Source: Phycisphaerae bacterium (lineage in GTDB: Bacteria > Planctomycetota > Phycisphaerae > UBA1845). Taken from it: DNA of 41,585 nucleotides. The notes below the pieces were generated by a model that saw only the letters and a list, made by a program, of their open reading frames with translations, did not search any database and was not told where the DNA came from. A program made the translations under genes and the position numbers. The stretch spans positions 1 to 41,585 of the forward strand of contig JANQHN010000127.1 of assembly GCA_028282665.1 (NCBI GenBank), in the 5' to 3' direction. Every line of letters begins with the position of its first letter. Position 1 is the first letter of the stretch. Below are positions 24,643 through 33,029 of the stretch, piece after piece.

Positions 24643-27600
24643 TTACTGCGGATACGCCTGTTGGAACAAGTAGAAATCGTGCATGTCTATATCGCCGTCG
24701 CCGTCCATATCCAGACAAACACAACCGTAGTACAATGACTGATCCGGACTCGGACCCGTCGCACATTCCGCCCAGTTGGCGAGGTCGGTTGGCTGAACCA
24801 CGCCGCTGTTGTCGCAGTCGCCATCCAACTCGCATCCGTCCAGGATGCCATCGAAGTCGTAGTCCGTATCCAGCGCGTTGGCTAAGTCGCAGGCGTCGTC
24901 CTCATTGTTATTGTTGCAATCCGTCCACTGTTGGCACTCATCCGGAATCAAATCCGGTCGAGCGCCGCTGCCCGTGTCGGACAGAAATGACTCGATGTCC
25001 GCAAAATCTTGCTCGGTAAAGCCTGGAAAACCACCGCCGGGGTGATCCGTAGGTGGGGTCAGCTTGTTCCACAACTGAACACGACTCTTACCGCGCAGGT
25101 TCGGACCGGGCAGATCCGGACCACCGGCACCATCCGGACCGTGACAACCGAAGCAATAGGTACCGATCAGCAACTCGCCGCCGTCGGGCGAACCCAACAC
25201 GCCACCGGTACAGTCATCGCTCGTACCGTCGGTAACGTCGCATTCGTCGGGGGTGTCGTTGCTGTTGCAATCGTTACTGTCACCGTTCGAAATGTCGATC
25301 GAGTCATCAACGCCGTTATCGTTGCAGTCCCGCAATGGCACGCCGTCGCAACTGATGTTCAGCGTACCGTTGCCTTGAGCACCGTTGTAACCACCGATAC
25401 GAATCAGATACCGCTGACCTGCAATAGTGCCGAAGTTAACTTCCGATTGTGTGGTCCCGTCGCACGAGTCGTCATTACACACGATCGCCGAAGGACCGAT
25501 CGGACACTCACAGCCTTCGTAGACTGCGACCTTTGTGTCGTATCCGCTACCACACAAGCTTACCGTCGTATCGCCCGTGCAGGACGCGGTGTAGCAATAC
25601 CAGATATCAGACTCGACATGCGTGTAACCGAACGCCGAACAGACGCCGGGCTCATCCGGGCCGTCGGTCGTCGCGCCGCTATTGCTAAACGGCGTTTCGC
25701 CATCAAAAACCGGCGCGGCGTTTACGCACTCATCGTTGTCGATAAACATGCAATTCTCATCGCAGGTTACGCCATCCGGAGGATCGCATTCCTCGCCCGG
25801 CTCAACGATACCGTTGCCGCAAACTGCCTCACCGCCGGCATCTTCGACGATCTTGTAAATCGATCCGCCGGCGCTGACGATATACAACTCTCCCGCAGCG
25901 TCCTCGCCGAACGACACGATGCTCGTGATCGTGCCGGTGTATTGACCAAGTTGGGCGGTACGATCCTGCTGATCCGTAACCTGACCGTCGACATAACGGA
26001 AACTACGAATCCAATCCGCACACCAGTCGGCATAGAAGTAGGTGCCGGAAAGTCCGGGCAACTCGCAGCCACGATACACGAAACCGCCCGTAATCGAGCA
26101 AACACCGCTGCTATGCGGCACATCGACGATCGGGAACACGTAATCACCAGCCGGTCCGCAACCCGAAGTGTTGTAGGGGAAGTCACCCTCGTAGCAGCGC
26201 CAACCATAGTTTAATCCGCCGCCAGAGTTAGCCGGCTCGAAGTCAATTTCTTCGTGAGCATTCTGTCCAACGTCACCGATGTACATATCACCAGTCAGGC
26301 GGTCGAAGCTGAATCGCCACGGATTACGCACACCCAGCGCCCAGATTTCATCACGCGTTGTATTGTCGTCAACAAACGGATTGTCCACCGCTACATAACT
26401 AGGCGGATTCTCGACATCCAGCCTGAGCATTTTGCCCAGCAACGATTGCGGATTCTGAGAACGATCCAGTGGATCGCCGCCACTACCGCCGTCACCCATC
26501 CCCACGTAGAGCATCCCATCAGGACCGAACGCAAGCTGACCACCATTGTGGTTGCCGAAATCCTGATTGATCGTTTTGAGAATCAGATTGCTGCTGGAAT
26601 CCGCAATGTTGGGATCGCCCGATACGCTGTATCGCTCGATGACCGTATTGCCGGATGTGTTGGTGTAGTTGACGTAAAAATAGCCGTTGTTGCCGTAGTC
26701 AGGATGAAACGCAAGGCCCAGCAGACCACGCTCACCACCCGTACTGATCTTGCTCGCAATGTTCAAAAAAGGCGTGGGTAGAGTCGAACCGTTCTCGATA
26801 ATTTTGATGCGACCGTTTTGCTCAACAATAAACAGGCGGTTCAGATCGCCCGGCACTGCGTAAAGGCCGACGGGTTGGCTAAAGCCGGATGCCACAAGTT
26901 GCGCAGCAATGTCTTCTTCCACGAAGAATTCGCATTCATCGGGAACACCATTGCCGTTGCAATCAAAGCTGGTTCCGTTGGCGATGTCCTCGTCGTCGGC
27001 AACGCCGTTTTCGTTGCAATCTATCAGGCCGAACGCCGGGCCTTGCACCTGTACTACAACCGAGTCAGGCGATCCGGGTTTGAACAATCCAATCGTCACG
27101 TTCGACGTATCGGGCGCCGCATCTGCATCGAAACGGAAATTGTACAACGTGCCCCACCGAAGTGCATTGGCATCAGGATTCGTATCGTAGGACTCGGTGC
27201 TCCAAACGAGTTGGCCACCGACAATCTGCGCGCTCCAATCCGTTCCGTCAAACGGCTCACCGCTGTGGTAGTCGACATCGTGAAAGCCAATGTTTGTAAT
27301 GTTCGCCCCATTAGGAACGGGAACGGAAAAGAAACCGGCACCGCGGTCGGAGTTAAGGTTCTGAACCGCATACTCGTAATTCCAGGTGCCGTTGCCGTTG
27401 TCAGTAACTTTGACACCGACGATGAAGATCCCCTCATCCGGTACCGGGGCGACCCTCGTCGATACGCCCGGATCCGCTTCGGACCACGCGTAGATACCCG
27501 CCGAGCGCTGCTGTGTCGATCCCTGCAAGGCTATGCTCCAACTGTTACCGCCGCCGGAAACATTAATCGGTCTGTATGAGGCATTATTCACGCCATTCCC

Positions 27601-28791
27601 TGCTGCAGCATCATCCGCCGCAATGTACTGGGCTTCTACGAAATACTCCCCCCCACCGTTTTGGTTTGGATCCAGGTCAGAGTGGTGAACCTGCAAACGA
27701 CGCGCAATCTCGCCTGAATAGGAAGGATCAAAAAACGGATACGGGTAATAGCCGGTGTAAGCGTTCACCTGAAACTTCGGTCCGAGCCTGTGCTGAGAGC
27801 CGTTTAGCCACGCGCTGTAAGGGTCGCTGCAACCAGGTCCGAGCCTCGATCCCGTATTGGGATCATCGCAACCAAGCCCGCATTCATCGCCGTTGACAGA
27901 GGTGAAGCCGTGCTTAAGCCAGCTTTGGCCAATATGCTCAAACTTACTATCCTTGAGGCGATACATGTTTTGCCCGATGACCGGGTGTTCATTCGTATCG
28001 CGAATCCACAAGAGATCTTCGTCACCCAAATTGCATGATGTGGTTCCGATAGAGAACGCGGCTATACCGTTCTCACTACCCCAATTGCGCTCATCGTAGA
28101 TAAAGCCGACAATAACGTCTGGACCAATACCGCCGGTCGCCGAAGAATCGCTGGGGTGATCAATGTCATTGCTTTGCGGCTGATCACCACCTACCCACTC
28201 GAGCTCAGTACGAAAATACATGGAGCCAATCGAACGATCGGAGAGTTCATGCTTGCCCAATGCGTCGGCCAGTTCGGGTGTGGCGACAAGCGACCCCGCC
28301 TCTACCAAAAACACGCCCGCAGTCGGATCAAAGCCGATTTTTAGGTTGCTAAGAATAAGCCCTGTCATCACACCGTTTGGCGTCTCGAACTGAATTGCCA
28401 ATGCCGGCTCGAACGGCGAGCCAAAGTGAGCGATGGTTAGCCTATCACTGCGAATCGCTCCATTGCGGGAAACAAACGAAAGCCCCTTGTTGTGCTCAAG
28501 CGTACCGCCAAGAAATTCTGCCGGGCCCCCTTCCCTGGTAATCATCGTCAAAGTGGAATCGTTTGTGATCACCGCTTCAACGCGACCCTGCCAGATTGGT
28601 TTGGTGGCATCTTCTTCTCGCTGAAGGATTTCCGTCGACGCGATCCTGAATTCCTCCAGCACGGCAGACTCAAACGAAAAGCTGGTCGAACCAGATTTGA
28701 CTTCCCAAACGGTGTCGGCGTCAGCTATCAGCGGAGATGCCATACACACGCACCAACACGCCAATGCACCGAAAACTCTTTTTTTTCCCAT
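24643..28791 (-). CDS. Giant secreted PQQ-type sugar dehydrogenase with cytochrome c and dockerin-like repeats
   Basis: A 1382-residue exported protein starting at ATG 28791 with GAGGGG 8 nt upstream; the signal peptide is MGKKRVFGALACWCVCMA. Residues about 30-580 form beta-rich regions, including IAAFSIGTTSCNLG and HPVIGQNMYRL, a type I associate with planctomycete secreted proteins. A dockerin-like DCNENGVADDEDIANGTS repeat follows near 585-623. Residues about 625-983 are a glucose/sorbosone dehydrogenase beta-propeller (GERGLLGLAFHPDYGNNGYF; NHNGGQLAFGPDGMLYVGMG). Next come a Cys-rich CGNGIVEPGEECD motif, a beta domain (1010-1150), a second DCNDNGVDD repeat, a c-type heme motif CFGCH (1213-1217), and a C-terminal dockerin-like tail (DCDNSGVV...DMDGDGDIDMHDF). 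Likely a periplasmic or surface sugar oxidase with its own electron carrier; substrate unknown. Confidence 0.82.
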   Translation of the reverse strand: MGKKRVFGALACWCVCMASPLIADADTVWEVKSGSTSFSFESAVLEEFRIASTEILQREEDATKPIWQGRVEAVITNDSTLTMITREGGPAEFLGGTLEHNKGLSFVSRNGAIRSDRLTIAHFGSPFEPALAIQFETPNGVMTGLILSNLKIGFDPTAGVFLVEAGSLVATPELADALGKHELSDRSIGSMYFRTELEWVGGDQPQSNDIDHPSDSSATGGIGPDVIVGFIYDERNWGSENGIAAFSIGTTSCNLGDEDLLWIRDTNEHPVIGQNMYRLKDSKFEHIGQSWLKHGFTSVNGDECGLGCDDPNTGSRLGPGCSDPYSAWLNGSQHRLGPKFQVNAYTGYYPYPFFDPSYSGEIARRLQVHHSDLDPNQNGGGEYFVEAQYIAADDAAAGNGVNNASYRPINVSGGGNSWSIALQGSTQQRSAGIYAWSEADPGVSTRVAPVPDEGIFIVGVKVTDNGNGTWNYEYAVQNLNSDRGAGFFSVPVPNGANITNIGFHDVDYHSGEPFDGTDWSAQIVGGQLVWSTESYDTNPDANALRWGTLYNFRFDADAAPDTSNVTIGLFKPGSPDSVVVQVQGPAFGLIDCNENGVADDEDIANGTSFDCNGNGVPDECEFFVEEDIAAQLVASGFSQPVGLYAVPGDLNRLFIVEQNGRIKIIENGSTLPTPFLNIASKISTGGERGLLGLAFHPDYGNNGYFYVNYTNTSGNTVIERYSVSGDPNIADSSSNLILKTINQDFGNHNGGQLAFGPDGMLYVGMGDGGSGGDPLDRSQNPQSLLGKMLRLDVENPPSYVAVDNPFVDDNTTRDEIWALGVRNPWRFSFDRLTGDMYIGDVGQNAHEEIDFEPANSGGGLNYGWRCYEGDFPYNTSGCGPAGDYVFPIVDVPHSSGVCSITGGFVYRGCELPGLSGTYFYADWCADWIRSFRYVDGQVTDQQDRTAQLGQYTGTITSIVSFGEDAAGELYIVSAGGSIYKIVEDAGGEAVCGNGIVEPGEECDPPDGVTCDENCMFIDNDECVNAAPVFDGETPFSNSGATTDGPDEPGVCSAFGYTHVESDIWYCYTASCTGDTTVSLCGSGYDTKVAVYEGCECPIGPSAIVCNDDSCDGTTQSEVNFGTIAGQRYLIRIGGYNGAQGNGTLNISCDGVPLRDCNDNGVDDSIDISNGDSNDCNSNDTPDECDVTDGTSDDCTGGVLGSPDGGELLIGTYCFGCHGPDGAGGPDLPGPNLRGKSRVQLWNKLTPPTDHPGGGFPGFTEQDFADIESFLSDTGSGARPDLIPDECQQWTDCNNNNEDDACDLANALDTDYDFDGILDGCELDGDCDNSGVVQPTDLANWAECATGPSPDQSLYYGCVCLDMDGDGDIDMHDFYLFQQAYPQ

Positions 28792-29169
28792 GCGATAACC
28801 CCTCTGCTCCTGTATGAAACCGAATAAACCCGAACCGGCCACCTTCCTCAAAATGACCGCAAGCGAATTGAAAGCGCGTCAGGCCAATGCTTATGAACTG
28901 TCGACTGCAACAGCTAAACGCAAAAATCACACACCCAACGGAAGCGAGTGCGCAACACCCTTGACTCTAGTGTAAGATGAAAAAGTGAAACAACTTCCCT
29001 TTGTGCCCGATACAGTGCACTGGGAAATCGAAGCGGAGCCGTGACAGTTCCCTCAAGCGAATGATATGGCCAAGATGAATAAATTTGCCACTAGAAAGAC
29101 ATTATTGTCCTAAATTAGACATTTCATGAGCTGAATGCCTATTCAGCGGAAAGTGGGCGAACGGCGCAC
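28792..29169. other. Intergenic region upstream of the giant gene
   Basis: 378 bases between two leftward genes. It should hold the giant gene's promoter, but I see no clear pair of boxes. A perfect 7-bp hairpin at 29130-29147 (GCTGAAT, loop GCCT, ATTCAGC) lies 22 nt after the polyferredoxin stop; it lacks a T-tract on the minus strand, so it is at best a weak terminator. No supported open frame. Confidence 0.45.
29130..29147 (-). terminator. Hairpin after the polyferredoxin gene, weak terminator candidate
   Basis: A 7-bp perfect stem, GCTGAAT (29130-29136) and ATTCAGC (29141-29147), with a 4-nt loop, lies 22 nt beyond the stop of the leftward polyferredoxin gene. The following minus-strand bases are not U-rich, so termination would be inefficient or need another factor. 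Confidence 0.3.
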
Positions 29170-31101
29170 CTAGTCCCCAATGTCCAGATATGCCTCGTAG
29201 CGCGAATCGATAACAACCGCCCTAGAGAATGCATCAGAAGCTTCGCGCCCCTTTCCCGCGGCGCTTAGCGTCACACCAAGTTGAAAATGCAATTCCGCGT
29301 TTTGCGGATCGCAGGCCAGCGCAATTCGATAATGTTCAATCGCCTCATCAAATCGGCTTACCGCTCGGAATGCGCCCGCAAGATTTTGGCGAGCGAACAC
29401 ATGTTCGGGGTGCGATTCCAGCAAGATCCGCCATTCTATGATGGCCTCTTCCAGTCTCCCCGTCGCCGCAAGTGCGTTTCCCAGTTTAAAACGAGCGAGA
29501 ACCAAATCGGAGGATTGCGACAGCGCAGCGTGGTAATGCGGGATCGCTTTGGCAAATGCCCCCCGCATGGAATGGATGCTGCCAATGTAATACTCAACCG
29601 TGCTCGTGTCGTCGAATAGTGACCTCGCAACGGTCAATTGTTCCAGTGCGCCATCTACGCGGTCTTGTAACAACTCGAGCCAAGCAAGCTTCATCCGCAC
29701 GCTGCCTGAATCCGCCAAGCCGTATGTCACCGAAAGGTTCAAATGAACGTATCCCGCCTCGGCCGCCCCCAGTCGAATGTTATCCTGTGCAACAACGCCC
29801 GGACCATAAGTGAACAGGACTTCCTCGTCGAGCAGGTTCGCCCCCTGTTTGGCTGCCTGTTGGTAATGACGATCCCCCACAAACAAGTGATACTGGATGA
29901 AACCACTATGCAAAATGAGAGTTGCAAAACCGGCAGTCGCTAGCAGAAAGATCCCTCCCTGCAGTCGGATGCGCCCGCCGACCTTCAACCTGAGATTCTG
30001 CAAGGCCACCGCACTCTTCGTGAACATCCTAAGCGATACGATCGAGAGGAACGCCGTAATGGAAGCAATCCCCAACGCCATCAAGAATGGGATAACTTGA
30101 TAGATTCCACGCACAGATAGCAAAGTTACCGCGAACACGACGAGCGCAAGAACTTCTTCTGCAAGCGTGAGGTCACAACGCGGCTTCTCAGCTTTTTTTA
30201 CGCGAACTCGAGTCGCAATGGTCGACTTCCCGAACCCGAAATACAGCGCTTCCTTCGGGCAGGCACTGACGCAATCCAAACACTTCATACAACCCGGATC
30301 AACAACCATCCCGTAATCACGCACTTCGGCATGCACCTTGACGTTGGAAGTACACAGCGCAGTGCAATGCCCGCAGCTTTCGCAATTGCCATTGACGCGG
30401 ATCGAACCTGAAGCCACCTTGTCCGCCAGTGCGAAGAATCCGCCGTAAGGACAGCCGTAGGTGCAATACCCCTTCATGCCCAGGAAATAGACCGTCGCAA
30501 ATCCGCAGACAAACAAAAACGGCACAGCAACCGCAACTCCCGGAAACGTGTCCCAAAATTCCGTCTTGGTTAGGTGCCAGGACAGTTGGGGGAACGGATC
30601 GCTGGGTATCATCACCACGCGGTAGACTGCCGGCCAAACAAACATGTACAACGCCGCCCCAAGTGGAACGAACATCAAGAGTCGAGCCCTGAAAGGTCGA
30701 GGCCTGATTCCCATCTTCTTTAGCACCCACGCACACAAGTCCTGCAAGGCAACCACATGACAGCCCCACCCGCAGAAGAACCGGCCGAAAATCAACGTCG
30801 AGAGAATCACCAAACCGAAGAAAATGAAACCCGCGTTGATGGCGCCATCCCGGATTGTGTGCATCGCTTCCGAGGGTTCGATGGGCGAGATGGTTTCACC
30901 CGCATAAAGCCAGTGCAAAACGTGCAGCAGGATGAATACGTGGACCCCGATAAGCACTCCCGCACGCCACCATCCCATACGCGAACCACTCACTCGGCCG
31001 CGCGGCTTGTGGTCGAGCGGCAAAACGGGTAAGCGAGTGCTAGCTCGCCGCTTCGCACCAGTTACTGATGTCGTCTTTTCACAATTTGGCTTCTCGGCCA
31101 T
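29170..31101 (-). CDS. Membrane polyferredoxin (NapH/NosR-like) fused to TPR repeats
   Basis: A 643-residue membrane iron-sulfur protein. Residues about 45-210 contain several helices and two cysteine motifs of the NapH/NosR/CcoG kind, FFCGWGCH and CTYGCPYGGFF. Then come two 4Fe-4S ferredoxin clusters, CESCGHCTALC and CMKCLDCVSACPKEA (about 238-285). Three more helices follow (about 310-330, 335-360, 385-400). The C-terminal half (about 420-640) is made of TPR repeats (for example RFKLGNALAATGRLEEAIIEW and FDEAIEHYRIALACDPQN). The electron-transfer part would pass electrons across the membrane; the TPR part probably recruits partner proteins. No partner reductase is adjacent. ATG 31101 has no clear ribosome site. 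Similar TPR-tailed polyferredoxins are, to my knowledge, found in planctomycetes. Confidence 0.82.
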   Translation of the reverse strand: MAEKPNCEKTTSVTGAKRRASTRLPVLPLDHKPRGRVSGSRMGWWRAGVLIGVHVFILLHVLHWLYAGETISPIEPSEAMHTIRDGAINAGFIFFGLVILSTLIFGRFFCGWGCHVVALQDLCAWVLKKMGIRPRPFRARLLMFVPLGAALYMFVWPAVYRVVMIPSDPFPQLSWHLTKTEFWDTFPGVAVAVPFLFVCGFATVYFLGMKGYCTYGCPYGGFFALADKVASGSIRVNGNCESCGHCTALCTSNVKVHAEVRDYGMVVDPGCMKCLDCVSACPKEALYFGFGKSTIATRVRVKKAEKPRCDLTLAEEVLALVVFAVTLLSVRGIYQVIPFLMALGIASITAFLSIVSLRMFTKSAVALQNLRLKVGGRIRLQGGIFLLATAGFATLILHSGFIQYHLFVGDRHYQQAAKQGANLLDEEVLFTYGPGVVAQDNIRLGAAEAGYVHLNLSVTYGLADSGSVRMKLAWLELLQDRVDGALEQLTVARSLFDDTSTVEYYIGSIHSMRGAFAKAIPHYHAALSQSSDLVLARFKLGNALAATGRLEEAIIEWRILLESHPEHVFARQNLAGAFRAVSRFDEAIEHYRIALACDPQNAELHFQLGVTLSAAGKGREASDAFSRAVVIDSRYEAYLDIGD

Positions 31102-31277
31102 AAGAAACTACACACAATTAACTGAGCTACTCCCGTACCACTTTCTGGAAATCCTTACTAGATCTTAGCAAATCCTTGCCTTGCTCACGCCCCCATCCGT
31201 GCAAGTTGCCTGAATCGCCAATCTTGACGAGAACAACGAAAGGCTACATCCCCGATTTCAGCCGCCTCATTATCATG

Positions 31278-31305
31278 TTGTCATGGACCATAAACGCGGT
31301 AGACT
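31278..31305 (+). promoter_or_regulatory. Promoter placing the start site at the ATG (leaderless candidate)
   Basis: TTGTCA (31278-31283) and TAGACT (31300-31305) are separated by 16 bases. The -10 box ends only 6 bases before the ATG at 31312, so transcription would start at or next to the start codon. No Shine-Dalgarno is present for this gene, which agrees with a leaderless mRNA. Confidence 0.4.
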
Positions 31306-31311
31306 CCCGGT

Positions 31312-31716
31312 ATGTCATCCTATTCCGCAAAGTTTGTAGGGCTGCTCATGGGGCTTTGCATGATCGTAAATTCCGTAGCCACGCCAAGTTGTGCCACTCG
31401 CGTGCCGCGGCTACCGGATGCGTTTACCGACGAAGCCCCAGCCACGCGCGCCCGTGCGATCATCCGCGTATACGAATCGACCGATGCGACTTATCTGTCA
31501 AACTTGGTTGACTGTTTGGATGACGAAGATGCTGCGGTCCGACTCCTGGCCATCCTGACCCTAGAGAAGTTGACCGGCAAACGATTGGATTATGATTACG
31601 CAGCACCACGAGCCAATCGTCGGGAGGCGGTTAAAGCCTGGAGGAACTACATGGCAGACCATCGAGTGGAGCCGGAAAAACTGAATTTCAATCCCCTACC
31701 TTCCGACTCGGAGTAG
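31312..31716 (+). CDS. Exported HEAT-repeat-like small protein
   Basis: A 134-residue protein with N-terminal hydrophobic segment (KFVGLLMGLCMIVNSVA) and a Cys at about residue 27, so either a cleaved signal peptide or a lipoprotein-like anchor. The mature part contains a HEAT/PBS-lyase-type helix pair: ATYLSNLVDCLDDEDAAVRLLAILTLEKLTGK, followed by a REAVKAWRNYM helix. This pattern (one HEAT repeat then a WRxY/WW-type end) occurs in many planctomycete exported proteins of unknown function. It is preceded by a promoter that would make its mRNA leaderless, and lies 99 nt before the STAS gene. Confidence 0.65.
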   Translation: MSSYSAKFVGLLMGLCMIVNSVATPSCATRVPRLPDAFTDEAPATRARAIIRVYESTDATYLSNLVDCLDDEDAAVRLLAILTLEKLTGKRLDYDYAAPRANRREAVKAWRNYMADHRVEPEKLNFNPLPSDSE

Positions 31717-31815
31717 TGCTGGCGAGGATTCGACTGACAGGACCGCCGTTTGAGCGGCAGCATCCGTACCTGCAAAATACCATCCCAAGCGTCATCAGCG
31801 CTGCGTGACAGTATC

Positions 31816-32154
31816 ATGAGCGAACTCATTCAAAGCATCGAACAAAACGAAACCAACCTCATTGTCTGCATCGCCGGCGAGATGAACTTTGAATCCTCTC
31901 CCGATCTGCATACCCGCCTCGTCCAATTGACGGAAGAGGATGTGGATCATCTGGTTGTTGATTTGAGCCAAGTTGCCTTCATCGATTCCTCAGGAGTAAG
32001 CACACTTTTGGAGATCATGGGCAGACTTAAGCGTGCAGGCCACCGCCTCTCCCTGATCAATCCCCGCGATCAGGTGCGCGGCGTTTTTGAGGTCACCAAA
32101 ATGAACCAGATATTCTCCATTTACGACTCACGCGAGGAGGCGCTCGGTTCGTGA
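31816..32154 (+). CDS. STAS domain protein (MlaB-like or anti-anti-sigma type)
   Basis: A 112-residue single STAS domain. The core is HLVVDLSQVAFIDSSGVSTLLEI with D57-S58-S59-G60, the phosphorylatable motif of SpoIIAA/RsbV proteins. No kinase of the RsbW type is nearby. It overlaps the MlaE-type permease gene by 4 nt (GTGA), and in Mla transporters the small subunit MlaB is also a STAS protein, so a structural role in this ABC transporter is the more likely reading. ATG 31816 is chosen over TTG 31750 because the domain starts there; no clear ribosome site exists for either. Confidence 0.82.
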   Translation: MSELIQSIEQNETNLIVCIAGEMNFESSPDLHTRLVQLTEEDVDHLVVDLSQVAFIDSSGVSTLLEIMGRLKRAGHRLSLINPRDQVRGVFEVTKMNQIFSIYDSREEALGS

Positions 32155-33023
32155 CGGATGCCCCGAAACATCCCGCAGGAAAAAGTGCAAACCCCAGCGT
32201 GGCCAATCGCGCAATCCGCGAGATGGGCTCGGCCACACTCGACGGTCTGCGCAAGGGCAGGAATTTCGTGGAAGATGTCGGAGGGATGACTGGGCTTCTT
32301 TTCGATACGGTCACATGGACGCTACGAAGCCTCTTTATGCCGAAAGTCCGCTTCCGCCTCGCCACGCTCGTCACCCAAATGGTTCGCGTCGGCGTGAACA
32401 GCATTGGCATTATCGTACTGGTGCAGGCGTTCATCGGTTGCATCCTCTCGCTGCAACTCGCTCCAACGCTGGAACGCTACGGACAGCTTGAACGAATCGC
32501 AGATGTGATTGCCATCGGCGTAATCCGTGAACTAGGTCCCATGATCACAGCGATCGTGCTCAGCGGTTTCGCGGGTGCATCCATCGCCGCGGAACTTGGT
32601 GCTATGGTCGAGTCCGAAGAAATCAAAGCACTCCGCGCCCACGCACTTGATCCTATTCAGTTTCTCGTCGTACCGCGTTTTCTTGCAACTGTACTGATGA
32701 TTGTAGGCCTGACGGTAATCGCGAATGTCGTGGGCATCGCCGGTGGGTACTTCACCTCGTGGCTTGTGCTGAATGTTGACCCGGAGGTGTACATCGAATC
32801 AACCAAGGCTGCTCTCGTCCTCTCCGACCTTACCACGGGACTTGTCAAAGCGGGCATCTTCGGCATGCTGATATCGATGATCGCCTGCTACGAGGGACTG
32901 ACCGTATCTGGCGGCGCAGTGGGTGTAGGTAACGCGACAACATCGACGGTCGTCAAGTCGATCGTTGCCATCATCGGCACCGATGCGATTATCACGGCGA
33001 TCTTCTTCGCTTTTGGATTGTAG
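32151..33023 (+). CDS. MlaE family ABC transporter permease
   Basis: Integral inner-membrane subunit of a phospholipid (Mla-type) transporter. The 290-residue protein has an amphipathic N-terminal part and the conserved MlaE core from about residue 75: NSIGIIVLVQAFIGCILSLQ, then VIRELGPMITAIVLSGFAGASIAAELGAM (the family signature), then PRFLATVLMIVGLTV and a final helix pair. GTG 32151 overlaps the STAS stop (GTGA), giving translational coupling. The ATPase gene starts 6 nt after its stop. Substrate is likely a phospholipid, by family; direction of transport is not decided by sequence. Confidence 0.9.
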   Translation: MTDAPKHPAGKSANPSVANRAIREMGSATLDGLRKGRNFVEDVGGMTGLLFDTVTWTLRSLFMPKVRFRLATLVTQMVRVGVNSIGIIVLVQAFIGCILSLQLAPTLERYGQLERIADVIAIGVIRELGPMITAIVLSGFAGASIAAELGAMVESEEIKALRAHALDPIQFLVVPRFLATVLMIVGLTVIANVVGIAGGYFTSWLVLNVDPEVYIESTKAALVLSDLTTGLVKAGIFGMLISMIACYEGLTVSGGAVGVGNATTSTVVKSIVAIIGTDAIITAIFFAFGL

Positions 33024-33029
33024 CAAGTC

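Noticed and set aside
24880-25330. Repeated Asp/Asn/Cys codons looking like a DNA repeat array
   Set aside because: The similarity is from protein-level dockerin-like motifs in the secreted protein, not CRISPR or tandem DNA repeats.
25009-26214. 401-codon plus-strand open frame opposite the giant secreted protein
   Set aside because: It is an antisense shadow with low-complexity Val/Thr/Arg composition; the minus strand has clear domains over the same bases.
26818-27579. 253-codon plus-strand open frame inside the giant gene
   Set aside because: Antisense shadow; the minus strand encodes the dockerin-like repeats and flanking beta domain here.
31105-31132. Minus-strand GGGAGTAGCTCAGTTAATT resembling the 5' end of a tRNA
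   Set aside because: The D-arm-like stretch runs straight into the polyferredoxin start codon; no anticodon or T arm follows.
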